This document shows, piece after piece, positions 28,381-36,399 of a DNA stretch of 64,000 nucleotides. The translations under genes and the position numbers were made by a program. The DNA is from Cryobacterium sp. Y11 (GTDB lineage: Bacteria; Actinomycetota; Actinomycetes; Actinomycetales; Microbacteriaceae), in contig NZ_PJJO01000052.1 of NCBI RefSeq assembly GCF_002929535.1, positions 82,476-146,475 on the forward strand, given 5' to 3'. The stretch's first letter is position 1. Each line of letters opens with the position of its first letter. The notes under the pieces are model-generated. The model saw only the letters and a program-made list of their open reading frames with translations, had not been told where the DNA came from and searched no databases.

Positions 28381-29061
28381 CTGAGCGACGCGGCATCGAA
28401 CAATTCCGGAAATAACTTCGCGACCAACGAGGGCGCAGGGGACGGGTACGAGGAATGCAACCCGCCGGCCGACCGTTTTCTCACCGCGCAGATCTGGTGG
28501 CTCGCAAGCGAACTCGTGCGGCGGCACCCGCACCTGCGCATCTCGGGCCGAGAGGTTGCCGGCGAGGGCCGCCTGGTGATGGCGCACGACGAGCAGGACA
28601 GCATGAACATCCAGTGGGATCTCGTGGGCGGCTGCAAGTTTCTGGTCAACGGTGTCGTGAACAGCATCAGCTGGATCGAGATGATGGCGGCCGTCAGCCC
28701 GCACGAGACCGTCAAGCGCATCGAGGTCGACGACCGGTACGAGTGGTACGCGGTGCCGGCGCCGATGAACCCCTACGACGACCCCGACTGCCCCTACTTT
28801 CTACCGTTCCCGTCGGCTCTTAAGGCCCGCGACGACTACGCCGAAAAAGCGGATGCCCAGATCGCCGCGACCGGCCGCACCATCCACTTCTTTCAGCCGT
28901 TCTGGGCGCTGCTGCGCAACCTCGAGCCGATCGCCATCTTCGATGACGCCGGCGTGATCCACACGGTGATGGGCGCGACCGAGCTGATGCCGGCCTACGG
29001 AAACACTCACCGCAACCTCACCATCACCACGGTCCAGGTCTTGGGCCCTTACATGCCGTGA
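28381..29061 (+). CDS. TY-Chap2-like putative peptide chaperone, apparent CTG start
   Basis: The coding frame runs through WWLASELVRRHPHL and the rest of a protein that resembles the TY-Chap2 group (YbjN/CesT-like predicted chaperones; recognised from memory). There is no ATG, GTG or TTG upstream of this conserved part in frame, but AGGAGG at 28368-28373 lies seven bases before a CTG at 28381, giving a 226-aa product with an acidic, low-complexity N-terminus. The next usual start is a GTG at 28516, inside the conserved helix. The HD-domain gene follows by 26 bp in the same direction. Confidence 0.5.
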   Translation: MSDAASNNSGNNFATNEGAGDGYEECNPPADRFLTAQIWWLASELVRRHPHLRISGREVAGEGRLVMAHDEQDSMNIQWDLVGGCKFLVNGVVNSISWIEMMAAVSPHETVKRIEVDDRYEWYAVPAPMNPYDDPDCPYFLPFPSALKARDDYAEKADAQIAATGRTIHFFQPFWALLRNLEPIAIFDDAGVIHTVMGATELMPAYGNTHRNLTITTVQVLGPYMP

Positions 29062-29087
29062 TGACATTTGAACCAAGGAGCACCACA

Positions 29088-29678
29088 ATGACGAACCCCG
29101 AACTGCCCGCTCCAAAGTACGTCGACCTCGTCGACGTACGGGCATCCGTTGCCGAGTATCGGCTCTCGAGGCCGGAAGCCTCGATGCTTGACGTCGCAAT
29201 CAACCTGGCCCGTGCAGCGCACGCCGGCCAGCGCGACAAGGCGGGCGTCGATTACATTCGCCACCCGCTCGAGGTGATGCGCCGGGTAAGCACCAACGAC
29301 GAGAAGATCGTGGCAGTCTTCCACGACGTCGTGGAAGACACAGCGGTGACGCTCGACTACCTGCGCACGCCCGGCTTCGAGGAACACGTCGTCAGGGCGA
29401 TGGATGCCGTCACCAAGCGCAAGGGCGGGCCGCTCGCTGAGTTGATGGCCCGGGTAGCGGCCAACCCGCTCGCGCTGATCGTGAAGCTGGCCGATATCTC
29501 GCACAACGCCGACCCCGTGCGGCAAGCTGGGCTGTCTGGTGAGGCGCAGGCACGGCTGACGGAGAAGTACGCGAAGTTGGCCGTGTTTTTGGGGACGACG
29601 CTTGCGCAAATCCTCGCGGGGCACAGAAAACCACGATTCGATGGGCGTATAGCAGACGTGCGTGGTGCCCGAACGTAA
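29088..29678 (+). CDS. Stand-alone HD hydrolase, MESH1/RelA-SpoT-hydrolase-like
   Basis: A 196-aa protein with the complete metal and base set of the (p)ppGpp hydrolase domain: His in YIRHPLE, the pair in VFHDVVEDT, and VKLADISHNADP. No synthetase, TGS or ACT domain follows, so it is a small alarmone-hydrolase-like protein, comparable in size to MESH1. It may remove (p)ppGpp or another nucleotide pyrophosphate in the cytoplasm. AAGGAG lies 7 bases before ATG 29088. Probably co-transcribed with the TY-Chap2-like gene. Confidence 0.8.
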   Translation: MTNPELPAPKYVDLVDVRASVAEYRLSRPEASMLDVAINLARAAHAGQRDKAGVDYIRHPLEVMRRVSTNDEKIVAVFHDVVEDTAVTLDYLRTPGFEEHVVRAMDAVTKRKGGPLAELMARVAANPLALIVKLADISHNADPVRQAGLSGEAQARLTEKYAKLAVFLGTTLAQILAGHRKPRFDGRIADVRGART

Positions 29679-29795
29679 GTAGCCATTTCCTCCTCGACCG
29701 ACAGCGTTTCAGCGACCACCTGCTGGCGCCGTTCGGCAAGAGAGTGACTTAGATTCTCATTGGAGACCTCCTAAGCGACATCGCGCGAATCTTCA

Positions 29796-30449
29796 TCATG
29801 GCCGCCGCTGCTCGGCCTCCGGGCTCCACCAATCCCCATCGTCATCGCGGGCCTGGCCCGCTGCTGCAACCGTTACGACCGTCTTCAGGTCGCCCCAGGC
29901 AGTCGCGCCGCCCGACAACTCTTGTACGCGCGCGATTCCACGGCTCTTCACTTTGATCGCTGCGAGATCGCTGCGAGACACTACATAGAACTTCCATTGG
30001 GAAACGTCCAACTGGTCGTAAGCATCGTGCGAGGTCGCGGTCTGCACGCAGAAGACATAGACCATGGCGTTTAGTCGCGGCCCGAGAGGATCGCGGCCTC
30101 CCTTCGGTGCTCGGAGATCTGACCGAGTTCCCCGCAGCCCGCCGAATCTCAGAGTGCTCAGCTCTTCCTGCTCCCACAGCTGCAGGTAGGCAGACGACTT
30201 CACCTCAATCGTAATTTCGCCAAACAGCAGGTCATACGCATCCCATTCAATGCGTTTCAGATCTCTGATTGCAAGCGCAGTGCCCACGAGATACTCGGCA
30301 AGGTATCCGCGGGCATTATTCATGCGCAGATCCCCAAGAGCAAACTGCCAGAAATCCTTCACCCTTGCCCTACGCAGCCCAAGAAACCTCATCCTGCCCG
30401 TGAGTGCTTTCCGCACCGGCGGAACCAACCACTGAATTGCATCTCCCAT
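29796..30449 (-). CDS. Hypothetical protein with PD-(D/E)XK nuclease-like motif
   Basis: A 217-aa protein. RGYLAEYLVGTAL supplies Glu52, and Asp73 in AYDLLFG leads into the strand ITIEVKSS with Glu82-x-Lys84, the layout of the PD-(D/E)XK catalytic core. A later segment MVYVFCVQTAT and WKFYVVSR fit the remaining core strands. No family name is known to me. The gene is divergent from the NERD gene with only 60 bp between them; on its own strand TAGGCT lies six bases before the ATG, so the message is probably leaderless. Confidence 0.6.
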   Translation of the reverse strand: MGDAIQWLVPPVRKALTGRMRFLGLRRARVKDFWQFALGDLRMNNARGYLAEYLVGTALAIRDLKRIEWDAYDLLFGEITIEVKSSAYLQLWEQEELSTLRFGGLRGTRSDLRAPKGGRDPLGPRLNAMVYVFCVQTATSHDAYDQLDVSQWKFYVVSRSDLAAIKVKSRGIARVQELSGGATAWGDLKTVVTVAAAGQARDDDGDWWSPEAEQRRP

Positions 30450-30509
30450 CTTCGGAGCCTAGTGGTGACCCCGCTCCCGCTAGATTGAATCGAAATCATC
30501 GAGGGACGT

Positions 30510-31325
30510 ATGACACCACACGCACCAGGCATGCATGAGCGGATCGCCGCCCAATCGGTCATCGAGGAGTTGCTTCGCCAGCAGCGAGCCGTGCCGCCGC
30601 GCTCGAGTTTCGCTCGGTTCTGGGGATACTCCCCGCTGGCGGCCGACAGCGTCGCCTGGTATCTCGGCGCCCAGGGCGAGATCGAGGTCGGTAAGAATCT
30701 CAGCCGCTTCCCGCCCGAATGGCGCGTCTTCCACGCTCTCCCTATTGGCACCGCCGGCGCCGACATCGACCACCTCGTGCTCGGCCCGGGTGGAATCTTC
30801 ACGATCAACACCAAGCACCACCGAGGCAAGAAGATTTGGGTCGGCCAACGTTCATTGTTGGTCAACGGCCAGAAGCAGCCCTACCTTCACAACTCCACAT
30901 TCGAGGCCACCCGCGTCACGAAAATGCTCCGAGAACGGATGCCACAGCTCCCGCCCGCGCAGGCAGTGCTCACGCTGGTCAGCCCCGCGTCGATCACGAT
31001 CAAGAAGAGGCCCGACGACGTGCAGGTCTTGGACGCGAACTATTTGCGGCGTTGGCTGCTGAAACGACCGGTGGCGCTAGCCGAACCCGATCTCGTCACG
31101 CTCGCTGCGGTCGTCGATTCGCCAGCCACCTGGTCGGCGCCCACGTCGCCACCCATCCCAAACCTGATGGCGCAATTCGCCGAGCTCGACGGCGAGGTGA
31201 GAACTGCGCGCGTGCGGCGCATCATCTGGAAGCTGCTCACAATCGCAATGTTGACTGCACTTGTGGTATTCGTTGGTCTCCCCGGACTAGAGGCCTTAGC
31301 AAAGAGCTTTTTTGAAACTCTGTAA
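30510..31325 (+). CDS. NERD-domain nuclease-related protein with C-terminal membrane anchor
   Basis: A 271-aa protein. The NERD core (about 50-165) contains GAQGEIEVGKNL (Glu57), the acidic pair in GADIDHLVLGPGG (Asp85, Asp87) and the strand IFTINTKHH ending in Lys102. One transmembrane segment (LLTIAMLTALVVFVGLPGL) lies near the C-terminus, so the nuclease-like part should face the cytoplasm. NERD domains belong to the restriction-endonuclease fold. ATG 30510 is preceded by GAGGGA, and TAGATT at 30481 may be its -10 element. Confidence 0.88.
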   Translation: MTPHAPGMHERIAAQSVIEELLRQQRAVPPRSSFARFWGYSPLAADSVAWYLGAQGEIEVGKNLSRFPPEWRVFHALPIGTAGADIDHLVLGPGGIFTINTKHHRGKKIWVGQRSLLVNGQKQPYLHNSTFEATRVTKMLRERMPQLPPAQAVLTLVSPASITIKKRPDDVQVLDANYLRRWLLKRPVALAEPDLVTLAAVVDSPATWSAPTSPPIPNLMAQFAELDGEVRTARVRRIIWKLLTIAMLTALVVFVGLPGLEALAKSFFETL

Positions 31326-31559
31326 TGCTCAAAAGAGGTGAAATTTGAGTCCAGCAGTGGAGCCGTGACAACGTCGCGTTTCCACAACATGAATGTGTGA
31401 ACCCAAGGCCAAAGCTTGGTCGTTGCTATGGTCGTAGGCAGAAGTACCAGGCTGAAGAAGTACGTGGGGGATTGCCAACATGAGACGTGAGCGTACGCGA
31501 ACGAGCTGCGACCATGGGCCTGCACAGGACGACCTCGCGGGTCTTCGGAAGATTACCCA

Positions 31560-34500
31560 ATGACTGGGCCGATGCCCTTCGGGCTCTACGAGTCGCTCAT
31601 CACCGGTTCCCTGACGGGCAAACTCGATGTGCGCTCCGAGACTGCAACAAAGACGACCGACAAGATCGTCGACGCGGAAGCACCCGAGTTCCTGGCGCGC
31701 TTCATCGCCCATGCCGCGCGCCGCGCGCTGACCGGCATCAACCCCGACGATCGCGTTGCGCTTGTCAACCGCGTGCTCTCCGAGCTTCAGTCCGATGAGT
31801 CCTTCGCGCCAGGAGAACTTCGCCAGCTCCTGCAGCTGAGCGCCCCCGGCGGCGACGCAAAGGCGATCGTGCGCCCGTCAACGGCACTCAGCGATTCAGC
31901 GCTTCTCACGAATGCGCGGGACGAGCCCAGCCTGGGGGCTGAATTACGGGCAGAGCTGGCGAGCGCGGATGAAGTGGACCTGCTCTGTGCTTTCGTGCGC
32001 TGGCATGGCATCCGTGTTCTGGAAGACGCTCTCATCGAACTTCACGAACGCAAGATTCCGTTCCGCGTCATCACGACGACCTATGTCGGCGCGACCGAAC
32101 GCAAGGCGCTCGACAAACTCGTAGCCAAGTTTGGCGCCGAAGTGCAGGTCAACTATGAGACCCAGTCAACACGCTTGCACGCCAAGGCCTGGCTCTTTCG
32201 CAGAAAGTCGGGCTTCAACACGGCCTACGTCGGTAGTTCCAACCTCTCCCACTCGGCCCTCGTGGATGGCCTGGAGTGGAACGTGCGACTGTCGCAAATC
32301 AGCACGCCGGCGCTCATCCACAAATTCTCGGCCACGTTTGATAGCTATTGGAACGATCCGTCGTTCGAGAATTACGACCCGGACCGCGATTCCGAACGCC
32401 TCGACAAAGCTCTCGGCCGCAGCGCGAACTATGGCCGTGACGATTCCATCGACCTTTCGAACATCGAGGTGCGACCGTACCCGTACCAGCAGACAATGCT
32501 GGAATCGCTCGAGGCCGAGCGCAACGTGCACGGCCACCACCGAAACCTGATCGTCGCCGCAACTGGCACCGGCAAGACAATCGTCGCCGGGCTCGACTAC
32601 CAGAATTTGCTCCGGAGCAATGGTTCGAATCTAAAGATCTTGTTCGTCGCGCACCGGAAGGAGATCCTTCAGCAATCCCAGCGGGTTTTCCGCCAAATTC
32701 TCATGGACGGTACTTTCGGCGAGCTCTTCGTCGGCGGCGACAAGCCGGAGCGGTGGAGCCATGTTTTCGCAAGTGTGCAGTCCCTGAACTCCTACGGGGT
32801 AGAGAACATCGATCCGCAGCATTTCGATGTCGTCGTCATCGACGAGTTCCACCACGCGGAGGCCAAGACCTACCGGCGACTCCTGGAACACCTCCAGCCC
32901 AAAGAATTGCTCGGCCTCACCGCAACGCCGGAGCGTGCCGATGGCATCGACGTCAAAAACGACTTCTTCGCTGGCCGTGCTGCGGCCGAACTCCGGCTCT
33001 GGGACGCCCTCGAAGCGGACATTCTGGTGCCGTTCCACTACTTCGGTATCTCCGACGACGTAGATCTCACCTCCGTTGAATGGAAGCGCGGAAGCTACAC
33101 AGACGCCGGCCTCGACGCGGTTTACACCGGCAATGATGCCCGAACCGCCAAGATTCTGGTGACTTTGGCAGACAAAGTGACGGATGTCCACCAGATGCGG
33201 GCAATCGGATTCTGCGTATCGGTAGCCCACGCCGCGTACATGTCACGCATGTTCAACGAGGCGAACATCACATCGACGTTCGTCACCGGGGCGACTCCGT
33301 CAGCGGAACGCGAAGAATCATTGCGCCGGCTGCGCATTGGCGAGATCAACTGCATTTTCGCGGTCGACGTACTCAACGAGGGCCTCGACATACCGGTCGT
33401 GGACACGATCCTGATGCTGCGCCCCACCCAGAGCGCGACAATTTTTCTGCAACAGCTCGGACGTGGATTGCGGCGCGCGCACGGCAAGGCCGTGCTGACC
33501 GTGCTGGACTACATCGGTCAGCATCGGCGTGAATACCGGCTCGATACGCGCTATCGGGCGTTGACGGGTTTTGGCCGTAGTCGTCTCAAGCGCGAGGCCG
33601 CGGCGGGGTTCCCGTTTCTGCCGTCGGGGTCGCAGCTGGTTCTAGACCGGGTCGCGCGCAAGGTTGTTCTGGAGGGCATCAGCTCCCAGCTCAAGTTCAA
33701 GCGCGACGTCGTCGCGGACATCCGTTCACACGCGTCGACCCGTCCGACTGCGCATGAATATTTGCTGGCGGAGTACCTGGAAGATGCCGCGCGGGGGATC
33801 CGCGAGATCTACACTCGGTGGACCTGGACGGATCTCTCCCGAGAAGCCGGTCTGAGCGGGCCCACCGGTGACGATGTTGTTAGGTCGGCCGGGGAGGAAC
33901 AACTCCTTAAACGGATGGCCGCCCTCGTTCACGTCGATGACCCCGAGCGAGCGGATGCCTACACTCGGCTCTCGACGCCGGGGTGCCCTGCCTACGCTGA
34001 GCTATCGGCTCGGGAGCAGCGATACGCGCGCATGCTCGTCTTCACCCTGTGGCCCGACGGCAACAAATTCGCGTCCTATGAAGCGGCATTGGTGCAGCTT
34101 CGGGCCACGCCAACGGTGTGCTCGGAGATTCAACAAATCGTCGCCGTCAGCGCCGACGCCTCCCGGCGAGTGCCGCGGGCCCTCGGCGACGGGCTGGAGG
34201 ACGTGCCGATCTTCAGCCACGCATCCTATCGACGCGAGGAGATTCTGGCGGCGCTCGGCTACGCGAACCTGGAGACGGGCGGCCGTGTCGACAGCCACCG
34301 CGAAGGCGTGGCGTGGTGCGCCGACACATCGACGGATGCACTCCTTGTCACGCTCCATAAGTCCGAGAAGGACTTCTCGCCGAACACGATGTATCGCGAC
34401 TATGCGCTTAACTCGTCCCGGTTCCACTGGGAATCTCAGAACTCGACGACCGTGGAGAGCGCCACCGGAAGTCGCTACATCAACGGCAAACCAGGCGGGT

Positions 34501-34685
34501 CGAACGTGGTGCTCTTCACCCGCCACGGTGGCATAGACGACGAGGGCCTGATTGGCACCTACACCTGTCTCGGGCCCGTCGACTACAACCGGCACGAGGG
34601 CGAGAAGCCGATCGCAATCACCTGGGACCTCCAGCGCGAAATGCCGGCCGACGTCTACGTGAGCGCCAGCGCCGTCCCGCGATGA
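31560..34685 (+). CDS. PLD-nuclease/DEAD-box helicase fusion with DUF3427
   Basis: A 1041-aa superfamily-2 helicase. Residues about 110-270 form a phospholipase-D-type nuclease domain (HAKAWLFRRK near 206 followed by VGSSNLSHS). The helicase core has Walker A AATGTGKT near 335, DEFHHA near 430, GLTATPERADG, and motif VI QQLGRGLRRA near 631. The C-terminal third is DUF3427. Proteins of this plan are thought to act on DNA, in repair or phage defence. ATG 31560 has GGAAG upstream. It follows the NERD gene on the same strand after a 234-bp gap, so it likely has its own promoter. Confidence 0.92.
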   Translation: MTGPMPFGLYESLITGSLTGKLDVRSETATKTTDKIVDAEAPEFLARFIAHAARRALTGINPDDRVALVNRVLSELQSDESFAPGELRQLLQLSAPGGDAKAIVRPSTALSDSALLTNARDEPSLGAELRAELASADEVDLLCAFVRWHGIRVLEDALIELHERKIPFRVITTTYVGATERKALDKLVAKFGAEVQVNYETQSTRLHAKAWLFRRKSGFNTAYVGSSNLSHSALVDGLEWNVRLSQISTPALIHKFSATFDSYWNDPSFENYDPDRDSERLDKALGRSANYGRDDSIDLSNIEVRPYPYQQTMLESLEAERNVHGHHRNLIVAATGTGKTIVAGLDYQNLLRSNGSNLKILFVAHRKEILQQSQRVFRQILMDGTFGELFVGGDKPERWSHVFASVQSLNSYGVENIDPQHFDVVVIDEFHHAEAKTYRRLLEHLQPKELLGLTATPERADGIDVKNDFFAGRAAAELRLWDALEADILVPFHYFGISDDVDLTSVEWKRGSYTDAGLDAVYTGNDARTAKILVTLADKVTDVHQMRAIGFCVSVAHAAYMSRMFNEANITSTFVTGATPSAEREESLRRLRIGEINCIFAVDVLNEGLDIPVVDTILMLRPTQSATIFLQQLGRGLRRAHGKAVLTVLDYIGQHRREYRLDTRYRALTGFGRSRLKREAAAGFPFLPSGSQLVLDRVARKVVLEGISSQLKFKRDVVADIRSHASTRPTAHEYLLAEYLEDAARGIREIYTRWTWTDLSREAGLSGPTGDDVVRSAGEEQLLKRMAALVHVDDPERADAYTRLSTPGCPAYAELSAREQRYARMLVFTLWPDGNKFASYEAALVQLRATPTVCSEIQQIVAVSADASRRVPRALGDGLEDVPIFSHASYRREEILAALGYANLETGGRVDSHREGVAWCADTSTDALLVTLHKSEKDFSPNTMYRDYALNSSRFHWESQNSTTVESATGSRYINGKPGGSNVVLFTRHGGIDDEGLIGTYTCLGPVDYNRHEGEKPIAITWDLQREMPADVYVSASAVPR

Positions 34686-34826
34686 ATGGCCTGCGGGCAT
34701 CAAGGCCGTGGCACCCTGATTCTCCAGAGCCTCCCTGAATCAGCCCTGTCCGAGGGCCGCGGTCCGGCTTCGTGTCAACTAGACTGCGGACTGCGGAGTG
34801 TGGGGTTGAAGCCGGCCTCGCGCATT

Positions 34827-34832
34827 TATAAT
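34827..34832 (+). promoter_or_regulatory. Consensus -10 box TATAAT
   Basis: TATAAT in an AT-rich island (34824-34838), unusual in this GC-rich window, 78 bp before the HelD-N-like ATG. A TTGAAG at 34806 is a weak -35 candidate with short spacing. Confidence 0.4.
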
Positions 34833-34910
34833 TATTGTTGGAATGCACGTCCATTCAGCCGCGTCTTGCAATTGGATCGAACGCGTCGAGCTAGCGAGGG
34901 GACAGCCAGC

Positions 34911-35246
34911 ATGCCGCCGACTTGGCAGCCATCCGCCTGGGGCAAGGCCCTCACCAGCTCTGGCGATTGGAAACTCGCACTCCACGGCGACACGCTCACG
35001 GTCACCCTGGGCGGCGTCGCGATCGTGACCGCGGTCGAGGACGTCGAGATTCTCGCCGTCACCCGCGGCCTGCTCTGGAGCCGGATCGAGGTGCACGTGG
35101 GGGAGTGGGTGAGCCGGCTCTACGGCATCCGCTCGAAGGACGCTGCCGCGTTTGAACGAGCCTTCGCCGCGTCGCTTAAGGCGTTGCAACTTCGGCAGTG
35201 CACCGCGGAGTTTGATGCGGCGGCCCACCGAGCGAGCCTGGGCTAA
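34911..35246 (+). CDS. Orphan helicase IV (HelD) N-terminal-like domain
   Basis: A 111-aa protein resembling the PH-like N-terminal domain of helicase IV: a WGKALT start, a short strand-rich middle, then RGLLWSRIEVHV and VSRLYGIRSKDAAAFERAF. In HelD-type helicases this domain precedes a large UvrD-like motor of about 600 residues, which is missing here. The gene stops inside the first copy of an 8-bp tandem repeat, so it may be the 5' remnant of a helicase gene. GCGAGGGG precedes the ATG and a TATAAT box lies upstream, so expression is plausible. Confidence 0.65.
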   Translation: MPPTWQPSAWGKALTSSGDWKLALHGDTLTVTLGGVAIVTAVEDVEILAVTRGLLWSRIEVHVGEWVSRLYGIRSKDAAAFERAFAASLKALQLRQCTAEFDAAAHRASLG

Positions 35247-35296
35247 ACGGCTAAACGGCTAAACGGCTAAACGGCTAAACGGCTAAACGGCTAAAC
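35241..35296 (+). repeat. Seven tandem copies of GGCTAAAC
   Basis: Seven perfect 8-bp units, followed by a degenerate GGCTTCAC. Every unit contains TAA; because 8 is not a multiple of 3, stops fall in all three forward frames. The stop codon of the HelD-N-like gene is in the first copy. Copy number is likely to vary by slippage. Confidence 0.95.
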
Positions 35297-35314
35297 GGCT
35301 TCACGGTCGCGCTT

Positions 35315-35365
35315 GCGCAACACCTGCAGATTTAAGGCGGGATCACCGCCGAATTCAGCACCAAA
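35315..35365. repeat. Dispersed intergenic repeat, copy A
   Basis: GCGCAACACCTGCAGATTT followed by AAGGCGGG and CCGAATTCAGC. It matches copy B at 40072 in the same order (AACACCTGCA, GGCGG, CCGAATTCA), and shares the core CCTGCA with the palindrome at 62452. The transcriptional meaning is unknown. Confidence 0.5.
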
Positions 35366-35477
35366 TGGGCGGCCCGCAAGGCTGCCGGCGGGTTTAGTCA
35401 ACTGTTCGACGACGACGAGGTGGTGCTGGTGGAAATATGTGTTCATTATCGTAGGTCCCCCGGGCATAGTAGAGACC

Positions 35478-35888
35478 ATGGCCCACCGTCAACGACACCC
35501 CGCCGATGCTGACGCTGCAGCTGTCCGAGCGGATAAGACGTGCGCCTCCTGTGGGCGGCGCATCGAGTGGCGCGCGAAGTGGGCCAAGAACTGGGATTTG
35601 GTAAAATACTGCTCCGCGGCGTGCCGGTCACATGGTGTCAACGCGACAGACTTGCAGCTCGAAGCGACCATCGTCACACTGCTCCAGGCTCGGGCACACG
35701 ATTGCACGATCTGCCCCTCTGACGCGGCGCGAGCCATCGGCGGTGAGGAATGGCGCGACCTGATGGAGCCGGCCCGCCGAGCCGCACGCCGCATGGTTGC
35801 CCGCGGCGAATTGCAGATCACGCAGGGCGGAGTCGTAGTCGATCCGTCGACCGCCAAGGGTACGATTCGGTTGCGAACGCTGCGATAA
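35478..35888 (+). CDS. DUF2256/DUF3253 domain protein
   Basis: A 136-aa protein in two parts. Residues 20-50 form a zinc-binding DUF2256 motif with Cys22, Cys25, Cys45 and Cys49 (KTCASCGRRIEW and KYCSAACR). Residues 55-136 form a DUF3253 winged-helix-like module (ATIVTLLQAR, CPSDAARAIGGEEWRDLMEP). The family is widespread and uncharacterised. ATG 35478 starts just before the zinc motif; the longer open frame upstream crosses the repeat and is not conserved. Confidence 0.9.
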   Translation: MAHRQRHPADADAAAVRADKTCASCGRRIEWRAKWAKNWDLVKYCSAACRSHGVNATDLQLEATIVTLLQARAHDCTICPSDAARAIGGEEWRDLMEPARRAARRMVARGELQITQGGVVVDPSTAKGTIRLRTLR

Positions 35889-35959
35889 GTGGCCACCACT
35901 TGCTGTGCGCCGAATCTGGGTGTCAGATCGCGGTGCCTATACAGACAGGAGAGATCGAC

Positions 35960-36043
35960 ATGACAGTGACCTGCGACATGATGGTCTCGGGGGACGGCTA
36001 CGTGGCCGGCGTGAATCAGAGCCTGGAGCATCCGCTCGGTTAA
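35960..36043 (+). pseudogene. 5' fragment of a RibD/DHFR-like reductase gene
   Basis: With GGAGAG upstream, an ATG at 35960 opens MTVTCDMMVSGDGYVAGVNQ, the usual start of the dihydrofolate reductase/RibD C-terminal family in actinobacteria (normally about 190 aa). The frame hits TAA after 27 codons and no further similarity is seen downstream, so most of the gene has been deleted. Confidence 0.65.
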
Positions 36044-36067
36044 TCCTCAACGAGTCACACCCGTCAC

Positions 36068-36280
36068 CTACCAGGTTGTGCACTGAACGAGTCGTGTGCG
36101 GCTGACATGGCCCACGAGCTGGCCGAGGCGTTCAGGCGCGACAGCGGATGTCTGCTCGACGCGCACGAGCGTGCGTTCGCCGCCGATCGTAATTGTCGGG
36201 CGAAAGCTGCTGGCGCGCGCGGAACGCGAGGTCGGGGCTACCAAGACAGTCGGCAGTATGAGATCGTCAGACTGCAAGAT
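36068..36280 (-). pseudogene. MazF/PemK-family toxin remnant
   Basis: The minus-strand frame contains LQSDDLILPTVLVAPTSRSA followed by SFRPTITI and VRVEQTSAVAPERLGQLVGH, the core of actinobacterial MazF mRNA interferases. The N-terminal beta strand with the R/G-D-V motif is not in frame upstream and the C-terminal helix is lost, so it is broken at both ends. No MazE-like antitoxin is visible. It directly adjoins the RibD/DHFR fragment. Confidence 0.65.
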
Positions 36281-36399
36281 GTCGACTCGGGGATACCTTA
36301 TGTCTGCATGTAACTCGACCGATCCGGTAGCGGGATCGCAGGCGCGCAGGTCGGTGAGATAGCGCGGGTCGGCACGCGTCATCTGTGGGAGCATGACGC

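Noticed and set aside
31481..31559. Short leader peptide before the PLD-helicase gene
   Set aside because: The ATG at 31481 runs into the helicase gene in another frame and does not terminate near its start, so it is not a leader ORF.
35291..35479. 62-codon minus-strand frame across the dispersed repeat
   Set aside because: No conserved protein features; part of it is the repeat itself.
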